DNA from: Epiperipatus broadwayi | Lineage: Eukaryota > Onychophora > Udeonychophora > Euonychophora > Peripatidae | NCBI GenBank assembly: GCA_028023455.1 | Contig: JAQFVV010000182.1 | Coordinates: 1,240,001-1,304,000, forward strand | Reading direction: 5' to 3' | Length of the DNA stretch: 64,000 nt | Shown here: positions 23,219-36,099 of the stretch, in pieces | Layout: each line of letters begins with the position of its first letter | Numbering within the stretch: the first letter of the stretch is position 1 | Notes under the pieces: generated by a model | Databases searched by the model: none | What the model was told of the DNA's origin: nothing | What the model saw: only the letters and a program-made list of their open reading frames with translations | Program-made: the position numbers and the translations under genes

Positions 23219-26189
23219 TATCATTGCTATTTATATAAAAATATCAAAAATGTTAAATATGATCTTAATGCATTTTTGATACAAGCTGCATTTTCAAAAA
23301 TAAACATTATACATGTTTATAAAAAAAAAAAAAAAAAATACAAGGTTCTACATTAAATTAGACTGGTTTGCATTAAGCATAATGAAACATCATGGCAAAT
23401 GAAAGATATATGTTTCATTAATAACATAGATCTGAGTAATGACTAGAAAATGAAAATATGTACAAGTTTTATTTCCTTTTTATTTTGAGTAAAACATTTA
23501 CTTTGAAATGAGTAATCTAAAGCAAAAATATATTTAAATTATATTTAATATTTTTGATAATTTTTCAGTGCAAAAAGAATTGTCATAATTGCATATAGTT
23601 GATTACATTTCAAAGATGAATTTTCATAGTTTAATTAAAAAATATTTTCAAATTCTACTAACATTTTCATATACATTATGGAATAACAAATACTCCTGGA
23701 ATAGTGGGAATACATTCATTTATCATATCATAGGGTTCAAATGCATTTTGTATAACATTATTGTTATAGATTAAAAAAAAAAATCAGTCACATTTTCTTT
23801 GATACCATCTCCCCCCCCCCCCCAACATAATAGATCAATTTAGTATTAAGTTGAAATTGCTTACCATCACTTTATAATATAATTTATGGTTCTCAATGAT
23901 TTTTTAATAACTTAAAATTGGTTGAACTATAGTAGGAATGTATCTAACAATAAAATTTCTATATTCTTCACCTCCCGTTAGTTGCATAAACATTGTTTAC
24001 TGATAATCAACTTAATGCATATAATATTTTTAATTAACTTTCTTTAGGAGAATGATTTCTGACATTTATTAATTTCAAAGTTTTATTATTAATTCAGCTA
24101 AATAATTTTTATTTACATTTAAATATCTCATCATATATTACTAAATTTTATGTCACTATAAGTTTATGATATTTATTTATTTATGACTAATTCAGAAAAT
24201 CAATCAATCTTTCCAAAATGAAAATGAAAACAATTTTATTAACTGAACAAACTGGTTTATTTTTTTACTTTTTTTGATTTATTCTAGAATAGCTTATATC
24301 TTTTATCACTGGCTGAATTATCCAGAGCAATAATTGCAAGTGATTATTGATAAAAAAAACTCTTTATTACAATATTTTATAACAAGTACCTATGCTACGT
24401 TTACTATACAAATACAGTTACAATAAATAGAAATTAGAACACTATAACTGTACTTGACCATAATCATCAGGATGCTATTTTTTCTGCTGCATCCTTATTA
24501 CAAGTTAACTAATATCTTAGTATTTAAAACTACATCATAAACTTTAACATTATTAAAATTCATGGTGTGATAAATGTCTATTAAACTGAAAACATTGATT
24601 GGTTATGATATTGTATTTAGACTGTTTTTTAGAATTTGTATTGAAAATATAATCCATTTATTAATATTAAACAATTGTAAAGTAGGACATAGATTTTTTT
24701 TTGCAAGCTAATTGTAATTGTTGTCGTTATTTTATTATAAAATTTTCATGCTTTTTTTTAATCCAGCTTTACATTCATTTTACTATATATTGTACTAATT
24801 ATTTCATGATTAATTTATAAAAATTAATATGACTTACAATTAATTAATTCAGCTTCAACATTTATTTTAATCATCAGAGTTACTGGAACATGCTTTAGAT
24901 TTTTAATAGAAACTTTTCTGATATAACTGATCTTAATGATAATACTTCTAATATAGCATTCAACATTATTCTTTGGTTATGACTGAATACTTTATATATA
25001 TATATGTATGTATGTGTGTGTGTGTGTTAATATTATTGTTGGATACTAAATTTTGTTACATTATAAACATTGTTTAAAAAAGACTATTTTTGTGAAACAA
25101 TGAAAGCAAATATTTAATCATTTTGATAACATTTTATTCACTTTTGATTCTTTTAAAATAAAATTTTTATACACTTGATTAAGACTAGATATTAGACTAC
25201 AGAATTATTTATTAAAAAATAAGTAGAGCAGCATTTTAATTCTCTGTATTTTTTAAAAATGAATAAAAAACATTATTGACCAAGTAGGACAAAACATGAT
25301 ATTTTATATATTTCTTATTGCACAACAAATATATTTTAAGTTTCTAAATATTATAATTAAAACGTTTAAGATACTTTCTTTTTTTTTTTTTACGAATAAT
25401 ACTGTTCAGTTCCTATTAAGAAGGACAAGCTACTATCACAATTTATTTATTTGGAGTTTTTTTATGAACTTTTTTCTTATGCTAATGATTAACATTGTAA
25501 TAAATATTATCATCCCTTCAGAGAAGAGCAGCAGATGTTATTTGATGGTGAAGATCACAAGCATCACTAATAAAATTAAAATACTGTATTTTAAAATTCT
25601 CTCCAAGTTTTTTTATTAATAATAAAATATAATTAATGATCTCATTGCCTGAATCACTTGCCATAACTTTATCTTTATTTTTTTTCTTTTATCATTTGTT
25701 TAATTATTAGATTTTTTTAATAATTATTTTCTTAATGTGGATTCTGTAATTGATCATTCGTTGTTGTTTTGCACTTTAAATAAAATTAAATTGAATTGTT
25801 GATGATGGTGGTGGTGGTCGTGATGATGGTATTGGTTGTGATGATGATGATGGTTATTATTATTATTATTATCATGTTTCAAAGGATAAAATTTATTAAT
25901 ATTCAAAAAAGTTACACAAGTTACATTTGACAACATAGCTCTTACATATAAATTGGTTCACAAAACTACATATGTACAATGATTTGATCAATACATTGTA
26001 TACGTTAGCAAACAAGAAATATTTTAAAAATAAAGTTCAACAAAAACTAAGGTGATCACTTAATAATACGATTATATACAATTAGATATACTCCAATTAA
26101 ACTAAAGCAGGAATGCATCCAATTTGTATCAGTTGACTTCAAAACTGGCACAAGGGTTCATGTTAGATATAGTTTTTCTGTTAGTACTT
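23219..26189. other. AT-rich intergenic stretch with microsatellites
   Basis: No supportable gene. Notable are a 13-base C run (23811-23823), TATG/TG dinucleotides (about 24995-25027) and a GTG/ATG-type trinucleotide array (about 25800-25875). A histidine/asparagine-rich minus-strand frame (25754-25936) is only the translation of that array. Confidence 0.5.
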
Positions 26190-27320
26190 TTATATAAGTT
26201 CTAGCCTATTCCAAGTGTCATTGTACTTAGTATGATCTGTGATCTTCATGTCTCTTTCATATATGGTTTGCAGTTTATTCCTGAACATGTTTGGGTGTCT
26301 TCTGGAGTTATAATTATATATGAAATTATAACTTGTACACCATAAGGCATAGAGTATAAATGTGCTGATTCTTATTTCAGCAAAGATACCCCTTTTAAAT
26401 GAGTCAAAAAGGATTTTCACATTAAACTTTTTATCCTTGAGTGAAATGCTAATTATTTCACAAATGTTTTCTAGACTTGGGCATGAAAAAAAATGTGGTT
26501 TTGTGTCTCCAAGTCCCTATGGCAAAGATTACACATATCATCTATATCTTTGTAGTTTCTTTGGTATTTCAAAAACTGTTGCATAGGTAGCAAGTCAAGA
26601 TTTATCTTAAGGAGAAAGTCAAAGTATTTTGATTCAAGTGACCACAGTTTGAATTTGTGACATAATTATTTATTAGTGATATGAAGTGGAGTTTGTACAT
26701 CATCTTGACTTGGATGTAGAAGTTGATGAACTTCCCAATATTTGTATTTGGCTTGTGATGGTTTGAAGTTGAGATTATGGATTGGTAGTAATGGTGTAAG
26801 TAATGTGCTTAGATTTCCCTGGAGATGAGGTGGTCTGTCAGTGGGGATAATTTTGGCAGAAATTTCTAAATATGGGAAATTTTGTGCACATGTAGATATT
26901 ATATTCAATGTTTTTGTATCCTGAAGGTGTGTACTGAATGGAAGCCAAGGCCATTTTGTGAAAGGGTTTTCTTAAATGTTTTACTGATATTGAGATAATC
27001 TTTTTTCCCCAGAATAGTTTCCTGCATAAGGAGTCTATTTTATTTGTAAATGTCTTGGTATAAATGAATGTTGAAGTAAAATAAGAGATTTTTGTAATCA
27101 CTAGCATGTTAAACAAAGCCATTTTTGTATATATAGAGAGAGATAGGCTTTGGAGAGTGAATTGACAATCTTTTCCACTTTCTCTATTAAATTTTTCTGC
27201 ATGAGCGCTCTCATAAGTGAATGGCGTAAATAGAAGTTGAACCCAAGAAATGCATTTGATCTACCTTTGAAAACTTTAGTAATGCTGATGAAGATCTGCC
27301 ATGCACATGATTTCTCCATA
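26190..27320 (-). pseudogene. L1/Tx1-like LINE, 3' end of ORF2 (5' truncated, frameshifted)
   Basis: Reading from 27320 downward: a segment after the RT domain, LSLYIQK then ALFNMLV-TKISYF, and KIDSLCRKLFWGKK (about 27120-26990), corresponds to the L1 motif around LxGR-xLiKs...FlW. HLRKPFHKMALASIQY (about 26970-26930) fits the usual K-GGLGLP-like block. Near 26530-26470, CNLCHRDLETQNHIFFH is the C-terminal zinc-knuckle-like CxxC...ET..H block. The end, 26420-26190, contains FILYALWCTSYNFIYN, the conserved C-terminal helix region. Several frames are needed, so it is dead. The upstream limit coincides with a GTT microsatellite, suggesting 5' truncation during integration. Confidence 0.7.
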
Positions 27321-27434
27321 TTAAATGTTAGTTGTTGTTGTTGTTATTGCTGTTGTTGTTGTTCTTCTTCAATTGACTTTTTAAAATTATATTTTCTAAA
27401 AAAAATTAAACTATTTTCCATTAGAACAAAACTG

Positions 27435-27543
27435 TCAAACGTTGGTGGATGAGAGGTCAGCACAGCTGCCTTACAAGCAGTTGTTCTGGGTTAGCGGGTT
27501 CTTTTCCTGGCCGATGCTATGATACATGAAAAAAAAATCAAAC
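27435..27543 (+). mobile_element. tRNA-derived SINE, copy 1
   Basis: 27441-27537 resembles the 87-bp SINE at 39285-39371: shared GTTGGTGG, GAGAGG, CTTACAAGCAGTTG and CGGGTTC blocks, with a degenerate B box. It ends in an A run (27528-27536). TCAAAC flanks both ends (27435-27440 and 27538-27543), a possible short target duplication. Confidence 0.6.
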
Positions 27544-27945
27544 TATAATTGTTTGGGATAGTTACTGTTTTTTTTTAGGATTTGAACTTTCCTTGAAGAA
27601 GAGACTTAATTTTTAGTTTTATTATTTTTAGTTTATAATTTTGGTTCTATAAATTTTAATCAATGGATCAAATTAAAGAACCCTAAACATATTTTTAAAG
27701 CAATAATATCATTGTTATAATCATTTAATTAGCATTTTAATGCATTTTTCAAAATCTAAACCTCACAGCTAAGTTTTAATTAATAAGTAGGTTATGCAAA
27801 ATATTAACTCAGCACTACTATCTCAGTTAAATGTAAAATTGATTATTTTAAAATATAAGTAACTTTAAACTAAAGCTTTTTGATAAAGTTCATAATTTAG
27901 CTTCATATATGGTGTTAATTTAATGAATAATATTTCTGTAATGTA

Positions 27946-28920
27946 TTTTTCACTACACCACTATCATGCAAGATAGAGACTGGTTTCTATCCACTTTTAA
28001 CACCTTGTGAAAGGTGCAATCATAAACATTTGTCCAGAGACATGTGGAGAAGATGTATGATCTCCAAGATGCACATTTCATGCTGAACCAGCACTCAGTT
28101 GACCCAGATCACAACCTCTTACACTTATCTTTATCATTGTTCAGTATATATAAATAGCCAATTACTACAGTTTAATTGATAAGTGTCAAACTTACTGCCC
28201 TTACAACTTTAACACAAACTACTTGGTGGAAGTATTTTAATAATTTTTGTTAGTCATTTATTAGACTAAAAAATTATCCACTTAATATTTCTGTAGTATA
28301 ATTTTCCCTACATCACTCATGCAAGATAGGGACTGTTTTCTAACTGTTTTTAACATCTTAAGGAGAGTAGTCAACATTTGAACAATACCATTATCAATAA
28401 CTATCAGCAATCCCAATGAGTTGTCAAGGCAATCTCCTTTTAACAATAAAGGTGGATATCCACCTTTATATATGGCCTAATATGTGTATATAAACACTAA
28501 AGAATGCAATTTGACTACAGAGAATAAAATTATTAATTCAAAGAAGTTTAAATAAACCTCATTAAGTAGGGAATGTAATTTGTTCTGAAAGCAGACTAAC
28601 AAATAGTCAATAACTTTCAAATTGCACTCCAACTATGTACTACTTAGATAATAGAGCTAATCATGCTCAAGGTTAGATAGATTTATAAATGAAATAAATA
28701 AAAGCAATCGATACTTAAACAATACATATATCAATAACAATCAATAATTTCAATCTGTTGTCAAGGCAACTTCCTTTTAACAATAAAGATAGAAATCCAT
28801 CCTTATCTATGGTCTAGGTTTATAGATTGCAACTTGACTATAAAGAGTGAAATCATTAATTTAAAGAAGTTTAATAAACCTTATTAACCAAGTAAATATA
28901 ATTTGTTTAATATATATATA
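27946..28920. repeat. Diverged direct repeats of ~350-bp period
   Basis: A block with CATGCAAGATAG near 27970 recurs near 28320 (period about 355). A second block with TTGTCAAGGCAA and CCTTTTAACAATAAAG at 28368-28570 recurs at 28712-28915 (period about 344). Identity is roughly 75-80% by eye. No ORF; this is an old tandem duplication or satellite remnant. Confidence 0.65.
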
Positions 28921-29280
28921 TATATTTCTGTAGATAGGTACATTAGAATAGTCTTTGTCCTTAATTTATTTTAAATAATTTGTTTGCATATCCCCATATA
29001 ATGTATGGTTACTTTTTTTTTTCCAATTTATTTACTTATTTAATTTAACAATTGATGTTTTGGATCTTTGATTTCTACTTTTTCTTTCTTATTTCATTAG
29101 GCATCTAATGAAATAACTATTAATAATATTTGCTAATATTACATTCTATTCTCTTGTCTATACATATATATGCTCATTAATTCTTCATATTTTAATACTA
29201 AAAAATAAAGAGAAGAGCTTCTTATGATGCATCACTAAGTATATGAAAACTATGACTCAAAACAGTTCAAATAAATGGTG

Positions 29281-29969
29281 CCAATTTAGTTTGTGCTCGT
29301 GGCCAATTTGAAGTCTAAAGTCCAGCCAAAAACATTGCTGACACATCCAATTGATAAATGACATAAATATTAAATAAAAGTATTTTAAATTCATATATTA
29401 GAAATTTAAATATATCAAATTTATTAAGCGCAAGCAGTTAACAATGTAATAACATGAAAGTTAAAACCTTCGAAAGATGTGCCATCTTTTTCTTATAGTT
29501 CTGACTTGTATTTTAGAATTGGGAGTTCCACATTCAGTTATTATTACATCTGCTTGGCTGTCACATAGGCATGTTTAAGGCACATCTTTAGAAGGTTTTA
29601 GCTTTCATGTTATTATATTAAAAATTATAAGCTAGTAAAAATAATATGCTTTATTTCTTATGAGATATAGTATAATATTTTAGTATTTGGAAATTATAAT
29701 CTTGGTTTGATCAGACTTCAGCATCTTTTGGATGATAGTTCATAATGGCTAAACCATCCTGCCCCCTCCCTGCATATTCCGGCATTTTGTGCTGCATATT
29801 TCAAATATTTTATGAAGGTAAATTTAAAAAAAAAAAACTCTAATAAAATAAAGCAGATTATTCTTATTAGCTTATAATTTCTAAAATATAAATTTAAAGT
29901 ATGTCATTTATCGGTTGGATGTGTCAGCGGTGGTTTTTAGATTTCAAAATGGGTGAGCGCAAACTAAAT
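29281..29969. mobile_element. Foldback/MITE-like element with nested inverted repeats
   Basis: The outer arms (29281 to about 29420 and about 29868-29969) are inverted copies that include TTTAGTTTG, GCTGACACATCCAA and GATAAATGACAT. An inner pair (29447-29483 and 29579-29614) shares TAATAACATGAAAG and AGATGTGCC. The right arm carries about 190 bp extra (about 29650-29860, containing GCCCCCTCCCTGCATATTCC), probably a later insertion. No ORF. Confidence 0.7.
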
Positions 29970-32181
29970 CAGGACCAAATAAGGTGAAATAAATAAATAA
30001 AAAAACTCATACAAATCTCATGATTGAGTGGTCTAGCTCTAACCTGAAGTTCATTTCTATAGTTAGCTGAAGATATTATTTCTAGAAATATAACTATATA
30101 TCCAATATTGTAAATAAACAAGATACATGGATATTTTTAAATGAAATGTAAAAAAAGAAGTCTCAAGTATTGATATGTGTAGACATGCCTTATATAAAGA
30201 AAAAATGTTTTTGTAATATTGGTAAATGGATGACATGGACTTATGGCCAGTTAGGTTTATCTTCAAGAATGGGTCGGGTAAAAAGTAATTATCTTTCATC
30301 GGAAATGATCAAATGCTTAGTTATAATTTCTCCATACCAAATTAATACATTTGTCTTATGGGGCGTAGGCAAATCTTTTTATTATTTAAGTTTAGATTTT
30401 TATCTTGATTTTTTTTCTTCATGGTAAATATTATTTCTTGTAGTTTATATTTTTAGTAACATTTATTTTGTATTTTATGTAAATAATTGCATTTAGTCTA
30501 TATATATAAACTCAAGTTAAAATCTACAAAAGTGTTTCCGACAGGCAGTTTAGACGTAATAGCTATTGTGACAGTAAGAACGTGTGAGAGGAATTAAAAA
30601 GAAACAACCACACTTAAAGTTTAATAAATGTTTTAGCTACCTTCCACTGAGAATAATCCATCAACAACATCTGTATTGAAAGAGGATTTACAAACATGCA
30701 ACTCCTAGTTCAAAATGTCTGTCAAGAAAAACCATTCTTTTTCTTTCTTTTTCTAGTGTGTTGATTCTGCTCTTGTTCGTATAAGAAGTTAGAAACGAGG
30801 TAAATGGGAATTCAATTTCGAAAAAAATAATAAAAACATATTGATGTTAAGTTTTTAACCGAAAGATTTCAGTAAATATAATAAATTTTAAAAAGATATT
30901 TTATTTTTCATCGTAAAAATCATTATTAAATTGGTCAGATTGTTTTATAAATTAAAGTTGCAATTTTTTATTGTGACATCGTCTAAATTATAAGACATTA
31001 GTATCTATTTTTACATAAATATTTCATCTTTTTTTTTAATTTTTAAATATTAGGACCAATTTAATTATATAAATATGTGTGTGCATGCATAAATGAATAA
31101 TTAGATAAGTAGCATAATAGATCGATGGTTGGCAAAAGTTTTTACTTCAATTCCTGATTAAAAATAAACATAAAATAAAATCTTGAATTGGAAATGTTGT
31201 TAAGAAGTTTATTATGGTTATGCCTATAAAAGCCTTCTGCAAGAAAATCAATATCCCATGGTGAACAAATCACAGAGTAATCACTATCCAACCAAAACAA
31301 AATTTGATAAGACAGTAGTTGCTATTACTAATGAATTGGAAATGTCATAAATATTATAAATTTATACCAAAATAAAATGGCCTAATATTTTTTATTGTAC
31401 ATTTGACAGTTTGTTTATCACTATTTCATTTGTAATTGTTCAAATACATAGTTATTAATCTATATATTATATATAGAGTAACTTGTTTTTAATTACTGGA
31501 TTTAAGGCTTAGGATATTTTTAAATGTAACTCAATATCTTTAATAACATAACAGAAAAAAAGTTAAGTGATGGGTGACTCTTTCTACTGAAGAAAACCAT
31601 AAATTGCTATGTATATCACATTGGCACTAACATCTGATATTCATTGATATCTCATGCTTACATAGGCAATTCATAAGTAGAGTGAAGGAGAGTTGGATAA
31701 CTACTACAAAATATTATTGATTATTACTCAATGTCAGTTTTTTTTAAATATAATGTTTTGTGTAGTCTATTGAAATTCAAAAAGCAAAATAAAAACTATT
31801 GTATTATCATTTTAATTAAACTCAATGATAGGGTTATCAGACACATTGACCAATTTTACATATTAATCAACTTTATATATGCATATATTCCTACAAATCT
31901 TAAGAATTCATAATTTTTAATATCAGATATAAATTATTTACTTTGTAAGTAAAAATAATATATTTACACATTTTTTGTGGATATATAATGATTATTGCCT
32001 TACATGGTTTGATTCACTGGTAGAGTGATAGATTCTAAAGTTCAAAGATCATAAATCATTATCCTGTCCCTGTCACTTTCAATGCTCAAACTTCTTATGA
32101 ACTCACAAGCATTAAATCATTCAATTATTTTTAATATACTCAAAATTGGAAAAGAATAACAATCTTTATGCTGTTGTTTCA
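29970..32181. other. AT-rich intergenic stretch
   Basis: No supportable gene, RNA gene or mobile element seen. A tRNA-like stretch near 32019-32080 (CACTGGTAGAGTGATAG) has a plausible A-box but no convincing B-box. Confidence 0.4.
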
Positions 32182-32543
32182 TAAAATAATAATCAGAAAA
32201 TAATAATAAATTATTTATAACAGCTATATAAATATCAATAATAATATTACACTTAAAAAAGCTTTTTCAGCACCTGGTTTGGTGCCCTTTTCAAATGTTA
32301 ATAATCTATTACTGGATTTATATATGAGAGTTTTGATTTATTTTAATGATTTATATTATTATTGTTTGTTTTAATTCCATTATTGGACACTAGATGGTTT
32401 TATGTTTGAAATAATTTGTTAATGTTAAATAGGAAAAAAACACTAATCCAGATGATAAAAAGGCTTTTTATGCATAAAATTATTATTGGTATTTATATAG
32501 CTGTTATAAAAAAATGTATTATTATTTTCTGATTATTATTTTA
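32182..32543. mobile_element. MITE-like element with ~65-80-bp terminal inverted repeats
   Basis: Left end (from 32182: AAAATAATAATCAGAAAATA...CAGCTATATAAATA) and right end (to 32543) are inverted copies over about 65 bp; the inner part adds AAAAAGC/GCTTTTT. The centre has a GCACC/GGTGC hairpin (about 32270-32286). No coding capacity; superfamily not assigned. Confidence 0.7.
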
Positions 32544-33271
32544 ATCAACAAATTACTATTCTGACAACTTTCCATTCATATTTAAATAATAAAATTCCTT
32601 TGTACTTCAGTATTATTCAGACACTTATATTCATCATGTTAAAGATCACACTCATAAGAAAAGCTAGGTTGTATGCAATGGCATGTTGATTATATTAAAA
32701 CTTATTTAATGAATATAATTATAAGATATAAAAGATATATTTGTTATTCTAAGAATACATAACTTACTGTAATACAGCACATTATTCTAGTAATGTTAAT
32801 CTAAACATCACATATTTCTAATATTACTTTATTACATTTAACTTTTATGTTTTATTTTTACATATATATTTATGCAAATTAAGTCATAAATGTATATTAA
32901 TACCTGATAATCTAAAAAAAAAAAAAATCTACTAAACCATAAATAATACATTTTTACTCATGATGATCTCTGAAACTCATTTTTACACTTTAATACTCTT
33001 AATCATATTAAACCAATAATAATGTATGTTTTATATAATCCACCTTAAAATAAATTGCTATGCCTAATACTTATATATCATTTTTTGTTTATTCAAAAAA
33101 ACAAAAACCTTTCTTATTAAATTTCCATATACTAATTAATAATTTGTTTATTATGTGTTTTTATTTAACTTATTCTGTGTGTTTTTTTTTTTGTCTGTAT
33201 GTCTGGATCAAATCTCAATTTTTGCCTATTTCCTGAATTTCAATTTAATTAAAATTGTGTATTTATGTATT
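32544..33271. other. AT-rich spacer
   Basis: No supportable feature beyond poly-A/T tracts. Confidence 0.4.
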
Positions 33272-35190
33272 AATGAAAACTTTGCAATAGTAATCAGATT
33301 TGAACCTGGAATCAAAGATATACATTGATATATTAAATATGTATGGCAAATCCCAATTCAATGCAAACACACAAGATGAAAGTTGAATGGCCAATAAAAT
33401 TCAAGTAAAAATGATTCAATTCAAATATATAAAATAATATTAATCAAATGATGGTGGTAATGATGATTTATAACATAAATACAAGTCCTTCCAAAAATAT
33501 TTTATTTGGTTCTTAATTTCAGTTAAATAAAATAAATGAAACTCTCAGGTGCAAAACCCTCCAATTAGAAAGTTTACTTTTGGAAAACTTATTAATGCCT
33601 GATCATCATTTACAAATTTTTACACCCTTCCCTACATGTTTCTTGGTGAATTGCATGATTTTTCAGGGTTGTGGATATTATTGACATATTGGATATTAAA
33701 ACACAATGTTTGGACTGATTTAGAAAAGCAAACAAACTAAATGAATTAATAAAAAAAAATATCTTAACAATTTATTAAAACAGAATATATAACTGTTGTG
33801 TATACAACTATTAATACAAATACAAAATATTAAATATAATAATAATGAAATATATTTTTAATTTAAGTTTAAGGCCTTAAAATATCCATTATGATAAGAT
33901 CTTACCATATAAAATATTTAAACAGTGCCAAATCACAGTTTTATGTAGATATCATTTTTTTAATATAGTTCCGATTATCTTCATTAATTTCACCAAAGAT
34001 GGTAGTTTTTCTCCTTGGATACAAGTGATATTAGAGAATAAATACAGTAGCTTAGGTGATGTTATATAAGGTATAATATCAATAGGTCTTGGGTAATTCT
34101 TATAGCATTATCCATTTATTCCTTACAGCATTATTATAGTAGGCACTAGCTAATTTTGGCAATCATCAACATTAATTTCTGGATCCAGCTACATATTCCC
34201 AGATATTTTGGATGGTGTAGGGGTTTTTCTAGATAAAATCATTAAACTTACTGATATAACTGAAATATTGAAAATCCTTTAAATACAATCGACAAATATG
34301 ACTATCCATGCTACAGTGGAAAATAATTTTAACCAGAAGGTTCGTTCTTTAGCATTGAATCCCTGCAACAATGCTTCTTACATTGAGTCTTCAAATGACT
34401 AAGTAGACTGAACCACCTGTACTGGAATGGAGTTCTTTAGTTGCTTGTCTCAGACCTATCTATATCTATTTGAGGTTGTTCAACATCATGTTTTCCGAAC
34501 AATGATTTTGTCATTAGCTAGTTACAAGATTTGACCTATTTCCTTACAACATATTTTTTGGAAAACATTTTTTTTATTTTTTTCACAACATGTTGTGGAA
34601 GCAATTTTAAAGATATCCTTTCATGATTTGATACATAAACGAATAAAAGAAGAAACTTTTTTTTTCCTCTCTCTTTCTTTATTTACATTATTTAATGATT
34701 TAAGAGAAAGAAAAATCATTGCCAACATTTACATTTTAAATGATAACTTTTAAAATATTCCTGATTCCAAAATTTTAATATCATTTCTAAATCTACAATC
34801 ACATTTACCACAAAAATATGGGAGATTTTATTTGAAACTTCATTCAAAAAAGGCAAACTAAAAAGAGTTCAAAATGCTTTAGATTTTTAGAAACTACACA
34901 ATTCAAATTTAATTATGTATCGAGACTACTTTTCTTTTTTCCTTTGCAGTGCAGTTTATTCTTAAGTTTCTTATATATTACAAAGTAAATATTTAATAAT
35001 ATAATGAAATGCATAAACTAATTTTTCTTTTAATTTTTTAGGCAGTTAACTCAAGTGACCTATATATGTGCACATACTTAAACAGTGGTTTAAATACTTA
35101 TTACTCAATTTTGATGATGAATATTTATTTATTTATTTTCATGCAGCTCTATAATATAAATAATTCAAAATGCTATCAGATTTGTTATAG
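33272..35190 (-). repeat. 3' LTR of an older minus-strand LTR element
   Basis: Direct-repeat partner of 37661-39719, running in the same order (GGAATCAAAGATATACA, CCAATAAAATTCA, TATATAAAATAATATTAA, TTGTCTCAGACCTAT, ATTTTTAGGCAGTT). Identity is about 80% by eye. Its outer end (near 35190) has decayed from the TGTAAC terminus seen in the other copy. It preserves the uninterrupted site AAAAGGCAAACTAAAAAG at about 34849 where the partner has a SINE. Confidence 0.7.
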
Positions 35191-35524
35191 TTATGAACCC
35201 TTTCTCTTTAAGTTGATACAATGGTATAGTGTAACTTTTCATTTCTCATTTGTATGCTTACTATAAAATTTTTAACTTTTACTTATTTGTCTAATTATCT
35301 TATTGTTTTGTATTTAAGTCTTTTTCACAAAGTATGTTTTCAGACTACAAATGTGCATAATGTGCTGATATTTGTTTGATAAAGAATGCAAAGGATTTCA
35401 ATTCTAGGGCCTATTAAAATTCCATCAAAGGATATTAAGGTGTTTAATGAAGCATGGACACAAGAAGGATTATCACAGTTTGATTTATATTAAGCTATCC
35501 ACAACATATCAAAATCACATATAA

Positions 35525-35662
35525 GCCTTGCTCTCTTTTGAGTCTTAGAGGTTGAAGGATATAACATTTGAAAATAAAATCTTGCTCCCTTTTGGGTCTT
35601 AGAAGCTAATAAATTCAACAAACATTCAAACTATTCTTTGCTTCCTCTGAGCATTACAGGTG
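35525..35662 (-). repeat. Leader-type hairpin motifs (three, minus strand)
   Basis: On the minus strand three motifs at about 35662-35637, 35607-35580 and 35552-35525 read like the 28-nt hairpins at 2759-2945 (CTAAGACTC, GAGAGCAAGG), with the same spacing of about 56 bp. They lie downstream of the decayed ORF, whereas in the young family they precede the ORF. Confidence 0.6.
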
Positions 35663-36099
35663 AGTGGGTAAACTACTTGAAAAAAATTTTGTGGCAACAT
35701 TTGAGACAATATACACTTCAATTATCATGTGACAACATAATGTATTGTGTACATGATCAAATCACAATATATCACTAGAAATGAATATATCCAAACTAAC
35801 ATTAATAAAAAAAATTTCAGTCTTTGCAGAAATAAATTTATCTATTCAGGTCATATGTTTCACAGTTATTTCCAACATTTAATATTTACTTGTTCTTTTT
35901 CTTAATATGATCAATAAAAGTTGTCTTGATTTCTAGCAACTTGGTAATTTCTTTTACGGTAATTTTTAATGTCACTTTCAGTATTGTCATATAATTTAAT
36001 TATTAAAATATTACAATCAACTTCATTTTTCCTTAAACATTTTTTTATTTTAACAGATTCAAGATCAACAGAGAATAAGCCATTCTTTATTTTTCTAAA

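Noticed and set aside
25754-25936. Histidine/asparagine-rich minus-strand frame
   Set aside because: Translation of a GTG/ATG-type trinucleotide microsatellite.
32019-32080. tRNA-like A-box sequence
   Set aside because: No matching B box at the proper distance and no cloverleaf.
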